Shown piece after piece: positions 46,501-55,536 of a DNA stretch of 64,000 nt. A program made the translations under genes and the position numbers. Every line of letters begins with the position of its first letter. Position 1 is the stretch's first letter. Below the pieces are notes generated by a model, which was not told where the DNA came from, did not search any database, and saw only the letters and a list, made by a program, of their open reading frames with translations. Source of the stretch: Cyanobacteria bacterium SZAS-4 (lineage in GTDB: Bacteria > Cyanobacteriota > Vampirovibrionia > Obscuribacterales > Obscuribacteraceae); NCBI GenBank assembly GCA_018266255.1, contig JAFEAT010000003.1:431888-495887 (forward strand). The letters run 5' to 3'.

Positions 46501-47241
46501 ATGAAAAACCTCGGAAAATCTGAAAAGATAAACTTGGCGGCGTTGGCTGTTTTAGTCATTTTGACACTCGTTGGTGTCTATGTCGCAAACAATCCTACAT
46601 CTATTCATGAACTTGAATTGCGAGCCAAATATTTGAATCGGGTAGTAAAACTGCCGGTTCCATACGCCCATCAAGAACACAGCTTGAGCTGTGAAATTGC
46701 CTGCTTAAAAATGGCTTTGAACTATCAGGGAGCGCACGTCGGTGAGCCTGAACTGATCAAATTGATGCCCTTCGACTCTACTCCAAACGACAAAGGAATT
46801 TGGGGCAACCCAAACCAGGCGTTTGTCGGTGACATAGACGGTGAGTCGGGCGTAAATGGCTACGGTGTCTACTGGGAACCAATCGCGCAACTCGGTCGGC
46901 ACTGGCGCAAAACCCAAACTTTAGAAAATGGGTCAGTACAAGATTTGACTGCAAACCTATTGGCAAAAAGACCGATAGTTATTTGGGGGCACTCCGGTAC
47001 TGGCGTTTTCAAAAATATCGATTGGAACACTTCCTCAGGCAAAAGAGTTTCTGCAGTAAGCGGCGAACATACGCGGGTGGTGACTGGATTTGCTGGTGAC
47101 CCACAGAATCCTGACGTCTTCTTCATCTTGGACCCATATTTTGGTGAACTAATTTGGAGCAAAGAAGAATTGGAAAAGAACTGGCAATCATTGGGCAACC
47201 ACGGAGTGGTGGTTTATGCTGATACAAATGCCCCGCAATGA
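46501..47241 (+). CDS. membrane-anchored C39-like papain-fold peptidase
   Basis: 246 residues. One N-terminal membrane anchor (INLAALAVLVILTLVGVYVA), then a papain-like cysteine-protease domain of the peptidase C39_2 type: Cys64 in HSLSCEIACLKMAL, His190 in SGEHTRVVTGF and Asp211 in FFILDPYFG, in the right order for a catalytic triad. Members of this family cleave leader peptides or cell-wall cross-links; the substrate here is unknown. The domain faces the outside. The TPR gene ends 87 bp upstream on the same strand, so the two may be cotranscribed. Confidence 0.85.
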   Translation: MKNLGKSEKINLAALAVLVILTLVGVYVANNPTSIHELELRAKYLNRVVKLPVPYAHQEHSLSCEIACLKMALNYQGAHVGEPELIKLMPFDSTPNDKGIWGNPNQAFVGDIDGESGVNGYGVYWEPIAQLGRHWRKTQTLENGSVQDLTANLLAKRPIVIWGHSGTGVFKNIDWNTSSGKRVSAVSGEHTRVVTGFAGDPQNPDVFFILDPYFGELIWSKEELEKNWQSLGNHGVVVYADTNAPQ

Positions 47242-47365
47242 GATTATGCTGTGATGAACGTATGCATCCTCAAGGTTCAAATTTCCTGACAGCGATGGAA
47301 GCGAAATAGCTTATTTAACAGACAATGGCGATATCGACATTCTTTTTACAAGCAATGCTCGTTCG

Positions 47366-48082
47366 TCAGACGTCAAATTTCCAGACTTGAACAACTTGAG
47401 TCAAGCGCTTAAATGATGTGGGAATATCCAACTTGTTCACGTCGCGATTGCCGCATCGATTGCTGATGACTCGAAGTTCAGCGAAGGAAACCGATAGATG
47501 AGAGCATACTTGCGCAATCGCTGCGCCTTCCATGCCTTCTGCCAGCGCGCCAGTTCTTTTAGCGTACTGGGCCGCGATCTCGTTGGTTCCTGAGATTGTT
47601 GAAACGGTGGCGATTGCTCCAACATGGTCTGCGCTCAGTGATAGATGCTGGCTCCATGGTGACTCGTTTTGCTGAAAGGATGTACGAGCCCAACCAGACT
47701 GCTCTAGTGATGTCCATTCCTGGTTTGCTAGATGTGGCGTTCCTTCGTCGGCGAAGACGGCAGCTGTTCCAAAAACGGTAGACCCGATTTTGACGTTTTC
47801 GTCCAGACTTCCTGCAATTCCAAATGAGAGAACAGCGCTGTAGTTGCGACCGTTCGCTTTAGCGATCGAGATCTCGTGCGTGACGGCACCCGCTGCATTT
47901 GCTTTGCCCACGCCTGTTTGTAAAATTGAAATTGAGTCGAAGTGCAAAGCGCACCAGTCTTCCGAAGTTTCATCGATGTTTTGATTCAATGCTCGAAGCA
48001 CGGCACCAAATTCGCTACCAGATGCGACAGCTAAAAGAAGGCGATTATTACTGTCAAAAAACTCGGAAAACAAGTTAGGCAC
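47366..48082 (-). CDS. mqnB: futalosine hydrolase (MqnB)
   Basis: 238 residues from a GTG. It belongs to the nucleoside phosphorylase/MTA-SAH nucleosidase fold: TGVGKANAAGAVTHE, SFGIAGSLD, and EGMEGAAIAQV with the ribose-binding Glu-Gly-Met-Glu. This family member removes hypoxanthine from futalosine or dehypoxanthine precursors in the futalosine route of menaquinone synthesis. The assignment rests on its eight-base overlap with mqnD rather than on motif differences, since the fold alone does not separate it from MTA/SAH nucleosidase. It acts in the cytoplasm. Confidence 0.85.
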   Translation of the reverse strand: MPNLFSEFFDSNNRLLLAVASGSEFGAVLRALNQNIDETSEDWCALHFDSISILQTGVGKANAAGAVTHEISIAKANGRNYSAVLSFGIAGSLDENVKIGSTVFGTAAVFADEGTPHLANQEWTSLEQSGWARTSFQQNESPWSQHLSLSADHVGAIATVSTISGTNEIAAQYAKRTGALAEGMEGAAIAQVCSHLSVSFAELRVISNRCGNRDVNKLDIPTSFKRLTQVVQVWKFDV

Positions 48083-48857
48083 TCGTCGTTTTAGCTTCTA
48101 CTTGGTCGAAGAAGAAATTCACCGCAGACTCGCCTGATGGTCCGAGTTCCATTGAAAATTCGTTCACATACAGGTCGATATGAGACTGCATCACATCTGG
48201 TGTCATGTCTGATGCGTATCTACTGCACAGATCGAGAACCTCTTCTTTGTTTTTGTAAGCCCATGCCAGGCTCTGCTTGATGGATTCGTTCAGAGCTGTA
48301 CCATCCAGGTGTTTTTTCGCGATAACACAACCAAGTGGAATCGGGCATCCAGTTTTTTCTTCCCAATATGCGCCCAAATCTTGAATCAGGTTGAGGCCAT
48401 CAGCGGCATAAGTAAATCGTTTTTCGTGGATTACAACACCTTGCGCATCGCTATTCTCTTTCAGCACATCGTAAAGAGAATTGAACGGAACGAATTTCTT
48501 TTTCAATGAGCGTTGCACCCAAAAGTCGAGCAAGAAATTTGCCGTTGTGTATCGACCCGGCACCATCACTTCATTTTCAGGATTCCAACTTGCTCCACCA
48601 GTGAGCAGTAGCGGACCAACTCCGCGCCCAAGTGCTCCACCGCTCGGCAACAAGCTGTAGTTACTGCTGCAACGAGGGTAATTCGCGTAACTGATTTTCA
48701 TCAGATCGTAATCAAAAAGCAGCGACTTTTCATTCAGAGTTTCAATATCGAAATAATCAAAGTGCAGGTCTGAGTCGTTCATTTGCACGTGACCCAAGAT
48801 CAAGCCAGCAAAGATGAACACGTCATTTGGACAAGGAGATATGGCTATTTTGAGCAT
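48075..48857 (-). CDS. mqnD: 1,4-dihydroxy-6-naphthoate synthase (MqnD)
   Basis: 260 residues, normal length. It converts cyclic dehypoxanthine futalosine to 1,4-dihydroxy-6-naphthoate, the last ring-forming step of the futalosine pathway to menaquinone. The family start ISPCPNDVFIFAGLI is diagnostic, as are DLMKISYANYPRC, GGALGRGVGPLLL and VIHEKRFTYAADGL. Head of the mqnD-mqnB operon; the mqnB start overlaps its stop. mqnA, mqnC and the later ubi-like steps are not in this window, so the rest of the pathway must be elsewhere. Two overlapping short palindromes lie upstream of the start. Confidence 0.93.
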   Translation of the reverse strand: MLKIAISPCPNDVFIFAGLILGHVQMNDSDLHFDYFDIETLNEKSLLFDYDLMKISYANYPRCSSNYSLLPSGGALGRGVGPLLLTGGASWNPENEVMVPGRYTTANFLLDFWVQRSLKKKFVPFNSLYDVLKENSDAQGVVIHEKRFTYAADGLNLIQDLGAYWEEKTGCPIPLGCVIAKKHLDGTALNESIKQSLAWAYKNKEEVLDLCSRYASDMTPDVMQSHIDLYVNEFSMELGPSGESAVNFFFDQVEAKTTSA

Positions 48858-48917
48858 TGAAGTATTTTGCCTGTGATTGCGTCGACGAACTATCCAGCGC
48901 CGATTAGCTAGTAATTA

Positions 48918-48939
48918 TAACATCGTGTTAGCCGGTAAC
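48918..48939 (-). promoter_or_regulatory. overlapping palindromes upstream of mqnD
   Basis: TAACA-TCG-TGTTA at 48918-48930 overlaps GTTA-GCCGG-TAAC at 48927-48939, about 60-80 bases before the mqnD start. A candidate operator. Confidence 0.4.
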
Positions 48940-49138
48940 TTATCCGATCACTTTACATATTGCCGAACTTGAGGCGCGGTTTGACTGGATTTTGCTCTTG
49001 CCACACCGCATCATGCTGTTGCAAAAGTCTCTGGGGTGACTTCATCGGCACAAATACTTCAAGTCACTGTGTCTTATATTAACTGCTCATCTTGAGCGTC
49101 CTGCGGTCACGAGTCGTCGTAGGCGCTATACTTTCGCC

Positions 49139-49951
49139 ATGGAAGTTCAACACACCCCCTTACTTAAACTCGACGACGCAACTGTGCAGCGAACCGGCGT
49201 CAAAATCCTGGAAAACGTTGCACTCGAGATACCCGACGGTGAGCACACTGCTATCATCGGTCCAAATGGCAGCGGAAAATCTACATTAATCAAACTGATC
49301 AGTCGGCACATTTATCCGCACGCGCACGCAGACGGTAGACCTGCTGTTTCCGTGTTCGGGCGATCGACTTGGAACGTTTTCGAGCTACGAAATTTACTAG
49401 GAATAGTTTCGCCAGACCTGCATTCCGCCCTAACTGGCGCAAGCCATATCACGGGACTGGATGCCGTTTTAAGCGGCTATTTCGCGAGTCATGGCACCGC
49501 TAGCAATCATGTAGTCACCAATCAAATGATTCACGAGGCGACTGCTGCTCTTAAAGAAACGGGCGCGGCAAATTTAGCTAATAAACGTATGGACATTATG
49601 TCCGCAGGAGAAGCTCGTCGAGTGTTGATTGCCCGCGCTCTGACTCACAATCCCCGCGCGCTGCTACTCGATGAGCCGACAACAGGTCTAGACCTCGTAT
49701 ATCGCCGTCAATTTTTGGAAACGCTTCGCGTTCTTGCAGCTAAAGGATGCACACTGCTGGTGGTGACACACCACATTGACGAAATCATTCCGGAAATTGA
49801 GCGCGTGATTTTGATGAAAGATGGACAAATTTTTGCAGACGGCCCGAAAGCATCAGTTCTAACTTCGAGCAACCTCGCGGCGGTATTTAGCAGCCAGATT
49901 GACGTGCGTCGGGACTCTTCTGGTTACTACAGTGCTGTTCTCTCGTGTTAG
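49139..49951 (+). CDS. ABC transporter ATP-binding protein (COG1119-like)
   Basis: 270 residues. Walker A GPNGSGKST with Lys47, Walker B ALLLDEPTTGLD, D loop and H loop VVTHH are intact. The signature reads MSAGEARR rather than LSGGQ; this replacement and the inserted HITGLDAVLSGYFASHG region match the ModF/YlmA-like group (COG1119), whose transport role is unclear. There is no permease or binding-protein gene nearby, so it may serve a distant transporter or act alone. Its start has only a weak ribosome-binding site. Confidence 0.88.
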   Translation: MEVQHTPLLKLDDATVQRTGVKILENVALEIPDGEHTAIIGPNGSGKSTLIKLISRHIYPHAHADGRPAVSVFGRSTWNVFELRNLLGIVSPDLHSALTGASHITGLDAVLSGYFASHGTASNHVVTNQMIHEATAALKETGAANLANKRMDIMSAGEARRVLIARALTHNPRALLLDEPTTGLDLVYRRQFLETLRVLAAKGCTLLVVTHHIDEIIPEIERVILMKDGQIFADGPKASVLTSSNLAAVFSSQIDVRRDSSGYYSAVLSC

Positions 49952-50016
49952 GTAAAACAAACACGAATGACAAATTCGCTAAAAATGAAAAGACAAGCGT
50001 ATTTTTCGATTGGTGC

Positions 50017-51585
50017 TTATTTCGATTGATCGCTTTTTAGAGTGGTTTGAAGCTGCTTAACAATTGCCTTTGCGCATGCTGGCATCATCGTGTTCTCGTA
50101 ATATTTCACACCACCAAGCATGTCTCCGTTCGTTGGTGATTTATTCACTTTTAATCGATCGATGAATATAAGCTCTTGTCCAGTATCGCCTGATATCACT
50201 TTTGTCGAAACATAGGTGGTGTATTTGTTTGCCATCATGCCAGTGGCCCAATCTGCGGCGTCGATCCAGCCCGTGACTATGTATTTGGCTTGCAATGATT
50301 TACCAAGCTTTTTCCAATCATCTGGCGTCCAACTGCGAGTGTCGACTTGATCTGTTCGCGCTAAATTGCCCATATTGGAAAGCGACATGTTTGTCAGTCG
50401 AGGTCCCATAGCACGATCATGAAATTGTGATCGAAGCGCATAGAACATAGCTTCGGACAATTTTGGTGCTAAATTTGCTAGTTCAGCGGAGGAAGATATT
50501 TTGCCCCAAAGAACTTTGGTAGTGGGTGGGAGTTGCTGAATTCTGCAAACAAATGGACCTACAAACGGCACAATGGCGATGTTGGGTGGAAGCTCAATGG
50601 GTGCAGTAACGGGCGGTTGCGGAGGGAGCGCAGACGCAGTTGGCACAACCTGCGTAGTCGTGCTTGGTGTCACTTGTGTCGTCGGTATCTTGAATGTATC
50701 TATGGTAGTCGGAGGCAGCTTCTGCGGTAATTGCCTGGTGGGTGTTATCGCCAAAATCGGCGGCTTGCCTAACCACGTGCTTTTTAGAACAGGAGTCTGC
50801 AACACGCCGCGTTCTTTCAACGATGTGCGTTGTACAGAATCTTTGAGCGTTTTGTAAGCGTCGAACAAGCTTAGATTTTCTGGTGAATTACTGAGAGTGT
50901 CGATCAGAAGCCGCGTGAAGATGCTGTTGTGTACGTCTTTCATCTCCCAGGAAACTTCTTCCGGCAGGCTTGAGGATAGCACCACGCGACCTTTGCCTAA
51001 CGCCAGCTCTTTCACATCAAAGTTGTTCCGCGACAATCCCTTGCCACCAACTTCCAGGGCACCACTATGACATGCGTCGACGATCAAAATAACGCGTTTT
51101 GCATGAATTCGCTTCGAAACAACTTCGACGAGATCCTGCATCTCGAGTGCTGTGGTGTATAGATCATCTGGATCTGAATCGTGGGCGAGAATGTAATTGA
51201 CTCCGGCGGTATCCATGTATGCTGGACTACCGTGACTTGATATGAAAATCACCACCAGATCATCTGGAGCAGCGACGTGTGGTAGCCACTTTCCGCCTAA
51301 CTCCGAAACGATTTCCTTCTCGGTCGCTTGTTCGTCTGTGAGCAGCTTCACGTGGTCTGGGGCGAATTGTCCTTTAGTGATCAAATATTGGTAAAAATCT
51401 TCGGCATCTTTTGCTGCCCATCTCAAATTTAGTTTTTCATTTGTAAATTTGCTTACACCGACAATCAAAGCCCACTTGTCGGCAACGGGAGTGTTGTAAG
51501 CATCCTCATCAAGTGCAGCAGCCGGCAACGCGCATCTGATGCACAGGAGCAAAATGAGCACTAGACGAAACAGACTTGAGTTCAC
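50017..51585 (-). CDS. exported caspase-like peptidase (C14/metacaspase type)
   Basis: 522 residues from the GTG at 51585, preceded by GGAGTGAGG. A signal peptide (LFRLVLILLLCIRCALPAAA) is followed by the caspase p20 domain (about 36-250): WALIVGVSKF, His118 in FISSHGSP and Cys172 in IVDACHSG form the catalytic dyad. A Pro/Thr/Gln-rich linker (about 290-350) leads to a C-terminal domain of ~170 residues (VPFVGPFVCRIQQLPPTTK, GKSLQAKYIVTGWIDAA) that resembles the periplasmic curli-assembly/LpoB-type outer-membrane domains, though I cannot confirm that. Bacterial caspases cleave after basic residues and appear in stress or defence loci. The FGE-like gene and a secreted-protein gene precede it on the same strand. 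Confidence 0.9.
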   Translation of the reverse strand: MNSSLFRLVLILLLCIRCALPAAALDEDAYNTPVADKWALIVGVSKFTNEKLNLRWAAKDAEDFYQYLITKGQFAPDHVKLLTDEQATEKEIVSELGGKWLPHVAAPDDLVVIFISSHGSPAYMDTAGVNYILAHDSDPDDLYTTALEMQDLVEVVSKRIHAKRVILIVDACHSGALEVGGKGLSRNNFDVKELALGKGRVVLSSSLPEEVSWEMKDVHNSIFTRLLIDTLSNSPENLSLFDAYKTLKDSVQRTSLKERGVLQTPVLKSTWLGKPPILAITPTRQLPQKLPPTTIDTFKIPTTQVTPSTTTQVVPTASALPPQPPVTAPIELPPNIAIVPFVGPFVCRIQQLPPTTKVLWGKISSSAELANLAPKLSEAMFYALRSQFHDRAMGPRLTNMSLSNMGNLARTDQVDTRSWTPDDWKKLGKSLQAKYIVTGWIDAADWATGMMANKYTTYVSTKVISGDTGQELIFIDRLKVNKSPTNGDMLGGVKYYENTMMPACAKAIVKQLQTTLKSDQSK

Positions 51586-51653
51586 AACCTCACTCCATCG
51601 AGACTGAAGGGCTATTATCACACAGGTGATTGAATGGCATCCACAATCGAGAA

Positions 51654-52592
51654 TCATTCAAGATCAAAAACGCGCCGAACCTGAAATCTGTCGCTCCAAT
51701 GCATTTCTGGCTGAGGATTGGCTAAACTGCGACAAAGAAATGCCGTTGCCAGTGGAAACCAGGTATAAAAAATTGGATCACCACTACATTCGGCGCCGCC
51801 GCCATCACCACCTCGAAATACGTCAGGTTCAGTCACTGCTTCAAGCGCATATGTGTCATGCGCGATATCGAGAAAGAAGCAATTGCGGTCGTAACGATAT
51901 GCTGCATTTTCTCTCCAGTCAGAAGGGTTGTTGTCTCCCCATCTGAACAAAGTCGTGGCGCCGCCACCGCACAGGTATTCCCATTCATCAGAAGTAGGCA
52001 ACCTGAATTTCTGGGCACGAATTTCTTCTTCGATTTCTTTGCGCGTTATCGAGCGTTCACGCCAAACGACGATTTCCTTGCGAGCGCCCTCGTCGTCATG
52101 TATGAATTCACTTCTAAACTCCGATAGGCGGCTGGCTTCTCCCCTCATCAAAGTTTGGACTTCGGGTAAGTTAGGGTCGGCTGGAAGGCGAGATGGTTTT
52201 TCGGGCACGCACTCAACTAGCATCGAACCAACTTTCACCGTGCGACTCCGCGTGGTAAATCTTTCCAAAAATTCAGGCATCGTTACTGGTACCACATCTC
52301 GAACTTCCTCTTGACCCTGAGTAAAACTTTCTTTTTGCGCATCCGTCGGTCTGAATTCATTCACATCGAATCCAATTGCTGCTTCATTTGCAGGAATCAA
52401 CACAAATTCTTTGCCTGCATGTTCGAAGAGCCCTAGCACTTCTTCTCGCTCACAGTAGCGATGGGATTTTAAGCCGGTAAAAGTAAACTGAGGCTCTGCA
52501 ATGCGCGCAGCGATTTCGTTGCAGAGCGACTGCTTCTGCTCTGCAGTCGACTCAACCCAAGATTCATAAGATAGCGTTTTTGAAAGACCCAT
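51654..52592 (-). CDS. FGE-sulfatase-like (SUMF1/EgtB-type) domain protein
   Basis: 312 residues, no signal peptide. The C-terminal half shows the formylglycine-generating-enzyme-like fold: FRLPTSDEWEYLCGGGATTL followed by FRWGD and, near the end, FQVRRVFDL. The catalytic Cys pair of true FGE is not evident, so the enzymatic role is doubtful; many such domains bind ligands or partners. The N-terminal ~180 residues carry no motif I recognise. In cyanobacteria, FGE-like domains are often fused to caspases; here it is a separate gene 68 bp upstream of the caspase gene. Confidence 0.82.
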   Translation of the reverse strand: MGLSKTLSYESWVESTAEQKQSLCNEIAARIAEPQFTFTGLKSHRYCEREEVLGLFEHAGKEFVLIPANEAAIGFDVNEFRPTDAQKESFTQGQEEVRDVVPVTMPEFLERFTTRSRTVKVGSMLVECVPEKPSRLPADPNLPEVQTLMRGEASRLSEFRSEFIHDDEGARKEIVVWRERSITRKEIEEEIRAQKFRLPTSDEWEYLCGGGATTLFRWGDNNPSDWRENAAYRYDRNCFFLDIAHDTYALEAVTEPDVFRGGDGGGAECSGDPIFYTWFPLATAFLCRSLANPQPEMHWSDRFQVRRVFDLE

Positions 52593-52601
52593 TTGTATAG
52601 C

Positions 52602-54071
52602 CTATTGATGGGAACCTTTGTCTTTGGCGCTGTCCTTTGCGCTACCTTTTGCAGGCTGAATTGCTTCGTCCTTCTTCTTAGCGCGAATTTCTTTAGCCTT
52701 AAGTTCGTAAATCTCAGCTTCAGAAATACGGTTGGCACCACGCAAGGTGCGTCCAAATAGATCGAGCAATTTGACATAATTTGGAAAATCTTCTGGCGAA
52801 TGTCCGTTGCGGTGCCATCTCTTTTCGTAATAAGCCATCCATGTCAAATGGTCTTGCAGAATATTTCTCACGATGTCTGGCGGTGCCGCTGTCGAACTGT
52901 CAGGGTCCCACGCCGAAGACGGTAAGGATGACTTGGTTGCAGTCGGAGCGGGAGGCTTCGCTGCACCACCTTTTTTTGTGGGCACAAATTCTTGAGCAGA
53001 TTTGTGCAGTTTCTCTTGTTCGTCTAACTGAGCACTCAATTTGGTGACAGCTTCGGTGACTTCTTCTCCATTCTTCGCGCTTTCTTCCAGGCGTAAAAAT
53101 GAGTCCAAGAAAGGATCTATTCCTACGCCTAATTTGCTCAGCGCCTGCATCCTGGCTAACAATTTGGCTCTGTCTTCGCGTGCTGGACCAGGCAAGACAT
53201 CTAAAGTTTGCACATCGATGCTTTCCACATTCGACAGTCTACTCGATACAGACGCAAAGGAACCGTCGGAGTTAATTTCCGCGATTGTAAGCGGTTGCAA
53301 GAGCGTCTCAATGCCGTTATGAATATTGGTCAGAGAATGCATGTCGATCGTGATTTGTTTGATCTTCTTAGGATTGTTGACGGCGACAAATTCCACTCGA
53401 ATCTTACGAATGCTTGGCGATGAAACTTCAGACGCTTTTTCTGCTAATTGCATTGCTTCCAGTTTTAGATCGCGGTCGCTGGCCCATGGCTCTGCTTCTG
53501 CTGTCAGCTCAAGGACGGGACCATTCACACGCGTTTTAAGTGGACGACCGGATCTAACTTCTTTGCCTGAATCAAGATAAGCTGCCACTTTATTGCTCGT
53601 ATCCGAAACTTTTACCGGTGCCAGAACCAACGTTGACAACAGTTGCTCTTTGCTCATCGCTCCCGAGCTAAATGCTTTAACGTCTCCTGCAGTAACTGTG
53701 ACGGCATCGCATTTGGTGATGGTGGTGTTGTAATAGTAGACCGTTACTCTCGATACATCTGTTGGTGCCAAATCGACCACCGCTTTTGCGATTAGAGCGG
53801 CATCAACTTTGAAGTCTTTGTTCGTTGCTTGCTTGTTCAGATAGGTCGATACGGTGACTGAATTTCCTTCAATCTGAACGGATATTGGCGTAGTCAGAAT
53901 TTGAGCTTTTGCAATTGCGTCAGCAACTTCGCGCGACGTCAAAGCCTGAGCAGGAAGATGGCAGATCAACAGCGCTGCTGCTGCCAACCAGGTCGAACGA
54001 CTTCGAATCACTGAAAAGTTCAAGGTGAAGCACCTGTCCGTTTGAACGACTCGCCAGCATAGACATACCAT
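52602..54071 (-). CDS. exported hypothetical protein, first gene of the caspase operon
   Basis: Up to 489 residues; the exact start is uncertain (TTG or GTG codons at 54023 or 54011 would remove the unlikely leader). A signal peptide (STWLAAAALLICHLPAQA) is clear. Residues ~45-300 look like alternating beta-strands and helices (ISVQIEGNSVTVSTYLNK; VSRVTVYYYNTTITKCDAVT), with a charged helical segment and a basic, Lys/Ala/Asp-rich tail (KGSAKDSAKDKGSHQ). No family recognised. The FGE-like gene starts nine bases after its stop, so the three genes are cotranscribed. Confidence 0.75.
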   Translation of the reverse strand: MVCLCWRVVQTDRCFTLNFSVIRSRSTWLAAAALLICHLPAQALTSREVADAIAKAQILTTPISVQIEGNSVTVSTYLNKQATNKDFKVDAALIAKAVVDLAPTDVSRVTVYYYNTTITKCDAVTVTAGDVKAFSSGAMSKEQLLSTLVLAPVKVSDTSNKVAAYLDSGKEVRSGRPLKTRVNGPVLELTAEAEPWASDRDLKLEAMQLAEKASEVSSPSIRKIRVEFVAVNNPKKIKQITIDMHSLTNIHNGIETLLQPLTIAEINSDGSFASVSSRLSNVESIDVQTLDVLPGPAREDRAKLLARMQALSKLGVGIDPFLDSFLRLEESAKNGEEVTEAVTKLSAQLDEQEKLHKSAQEFVPTKKGGAAKPPAPTATKSSLPSSAWDPDSSTAAPPDIVRNILQDHLTWMAYYEKRWHRNGHSPEDFPNYVKLLDLFGRTLRGANRISEAEIYELKAKEIRAKKKDEAIQPAKGSAKDSAKDKGSHQ

Positions 54072-54184
54072 GCGACAAGCGTCCGTAAACCCATATAGCT
54101 CACTATATTCACCTTTGCGAGCAGTTCATAGGTGTTCAGGTTCAACTCAAGTTAGCACCTCTAGATTCCAGTCGTGTTTGAAAC

Positions 54185-54228
54185 GAAGCGCGGGCTTCAG
54201 GAGCGCCGGTCTATTGACCGGCGCTCCT
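54185..54228. terminator. two adjacent strong hairpins
   Basis: First GAAGC/GCTTC with four-base loop (54185-54198), then AGGAGCGCCGGTC/GACCGGCGCTCCT with loop TATT (54199-54228), a perfect 13-bp stem. They sit just past the SUKH gene stop on the minus strand and could terminate it, but no T-run follows. They could also be a mobile repeat of REP type. Confidence 0.55.
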
Positions 54229-54296
54229 CACCGGAATTGAATCAGGGCGGGACAATAGGATTATTGGAATTCGGGTCGGGTTGCAAGGCAATACAT

Positions 54297-54728
54297 TCAA
54301 GAGAAATTTCTCGGATCTGTGTGGAATTCGAAGTCTTCGACACTTACTTGGATAAATTCCCAAAAATTTTCATATACGGGACCAACGATGCCGTCTCTCT
54401 CTGTAATTGCAAATATCGGCGGATCATCGCTGCTGCCATCTGCCACGAAATACATATAGAACGCACCCAGCCTCTCCAAAAAGACAAAAGCTTTTTCGGG
54501 AATTTCCGTGAGTGCTTTGTTTTTTTCAGACAGAACCTCCAGAATGTCCGAAAAATCTGTTTTCGTTCCGAGCGTGGATAAATGTCTGAAGAAGGCATCA
54601 GAATGATTATCAACCAAGAAGTCGCCTGCATCTTGACCGATCAACCGCAAAAAGGTTTTGTAGCTGTTAGGAAGAAGGACACCATGCTCTTTTTCAATGG
54701 ATGCTGTATGAATCGCAATTATCAGCAT
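54297..54728 (-). CDS. SUKH (SMI1/KNR4) family protein, immunity-like
   Basis: 143 residues. SUKH domains are commonly immunity proteins for secreted nuclease or other toxins. The family pattern is visible: IEKEHGVLLPNSYKTFL near the start (the E-x-x-LP-x-x-Y-x-x-F-L motif), IPEKAFVFLERLGAFYMYF and PPIFAITERDGIVGPVYENF near the end. Its start overlaps the ankyrin gene's end by about 35 bp, so they are cotranscribed. The toxin it might neutralise is not obvious within this short cluster. Confidence 0.8.
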   Translation of the reverse strand: MLIIAIHTASIEKEHGVLLPNSYKTFLRLIGQDAGDFLVDNHSDAFFRHLSTLGTKTDFSDILEVLSEKNKALTEIPEKAFVFLERLGAFYMYFVADGSSDDPPIFAITERDGIVGPVYENFWEFIQVSVEDFEFHTDPRNFS

Positions 54729-55536
54729 CAGCTTTCAGAAGCCTCTGCACGAGCTCTTCTGGGGTGCACTGCACTCTTGGTGGCAAGGGAATATCCTTGC
54801 GAAATGGTTCTAACACTTTCAATATTTCGGTGTGTTCCTTTGCTTCATCAAATGCGGTATCACCGCTGATATCTCTAAGGTTTGGATTAGCACCATACTT
54901 CAATAGCAATTCGACAATTCCCAATTGACCAAATCGGCAAGCCTTGTTGATCGCCGTTTGCTTATAGACATTTGTCTGATTAGGATCGGCACCTGCCTTA
55001 AGCAGCAATTCGACGATCCTCTCGCGAACACGATGGCTATTGTCGGACTCCGCTAGTGCTTCGTTATTGCGAGAATTTCGAGCTGGCTCGATTGCCCATT
55101 GGATCATGGTGGAAAAGAAATTAGGACCCTTGTCATAGTTAACATTGGCACCATGAGCAATCAGAACTTTCACGACATCTTCGTGACCGTACTGAATTGC
55201 GTAATCTAGTGGCACCCGTCCGCGCTGCGAAATTACATTCAATTCTGCGCCGTTTTCGAGAAGCAATTTTGCAATTTCTGCTGTCGAGGCACCAAAGATA
55301 GCTGTAGTTTTACTTTCGTTTGAGGGTTCATTGACTTGTGCGCCATTGTTCAGGAGGAACTGAACACACTCAAGAGAACCACTCTCAGCGGCATAGTACA
55401 GTGGTTTGGCACCCATCCAACCGTTGGCATTTAGTGTGCTTGGATCCGTACTAAGTATGCGTTGAATTTCCTTGAGGTCGCCCTTGCGAGCAGCAAGGTG
55501 GATGTCTTCGTCCTGTTGTTCTTTCGCATCTTTCAT
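54694..55536 (-). CDS. ankyrin-repeat protein
   Basis: 280 residues made of about six ankyrin repeats: DEDIHLAARKGDLKEIQRIL, GAKPLYYAAESGSLECVQFL, AEIAKLLLENGAELNVISQ, GRVPLDYAIQYGHEDVVKVL, VELLLKAGADPNQTNVYKQT and IVELLLKYGANPNLRDISGD. No signal peptide. It overlaps the upstream small gene by four bases (ATGA) and the SUKH gene downstream. Such ankyrin proteins near SUKH genes may themselves be immunity proteins. Confidence 0.9.
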   Translation of the reverse strand: MKDAKEQQDEDIHLAARKGDLKEIQRILSTDPSTLNANGWMGAKPLYYAAESGSLECVQFLLNNGAQVNEPSNESKTTAIFGASTAEIAKLLLENGAELNVISQRGRVPLDYAIQYGHEDVVKVLIAHGANVNYDKGPNFFSTMIQWAIEPARNSRNNEALAESDNSHRVRERIVELLLKAGADPNQTNVYKQTAINKACRFGQLGIVELLLKYGANPNLRDISGDTAFDEAKEHTEILKVLEPFRKDIPLPPRVQCTPEELVQRLLKADADNCDSYSIH

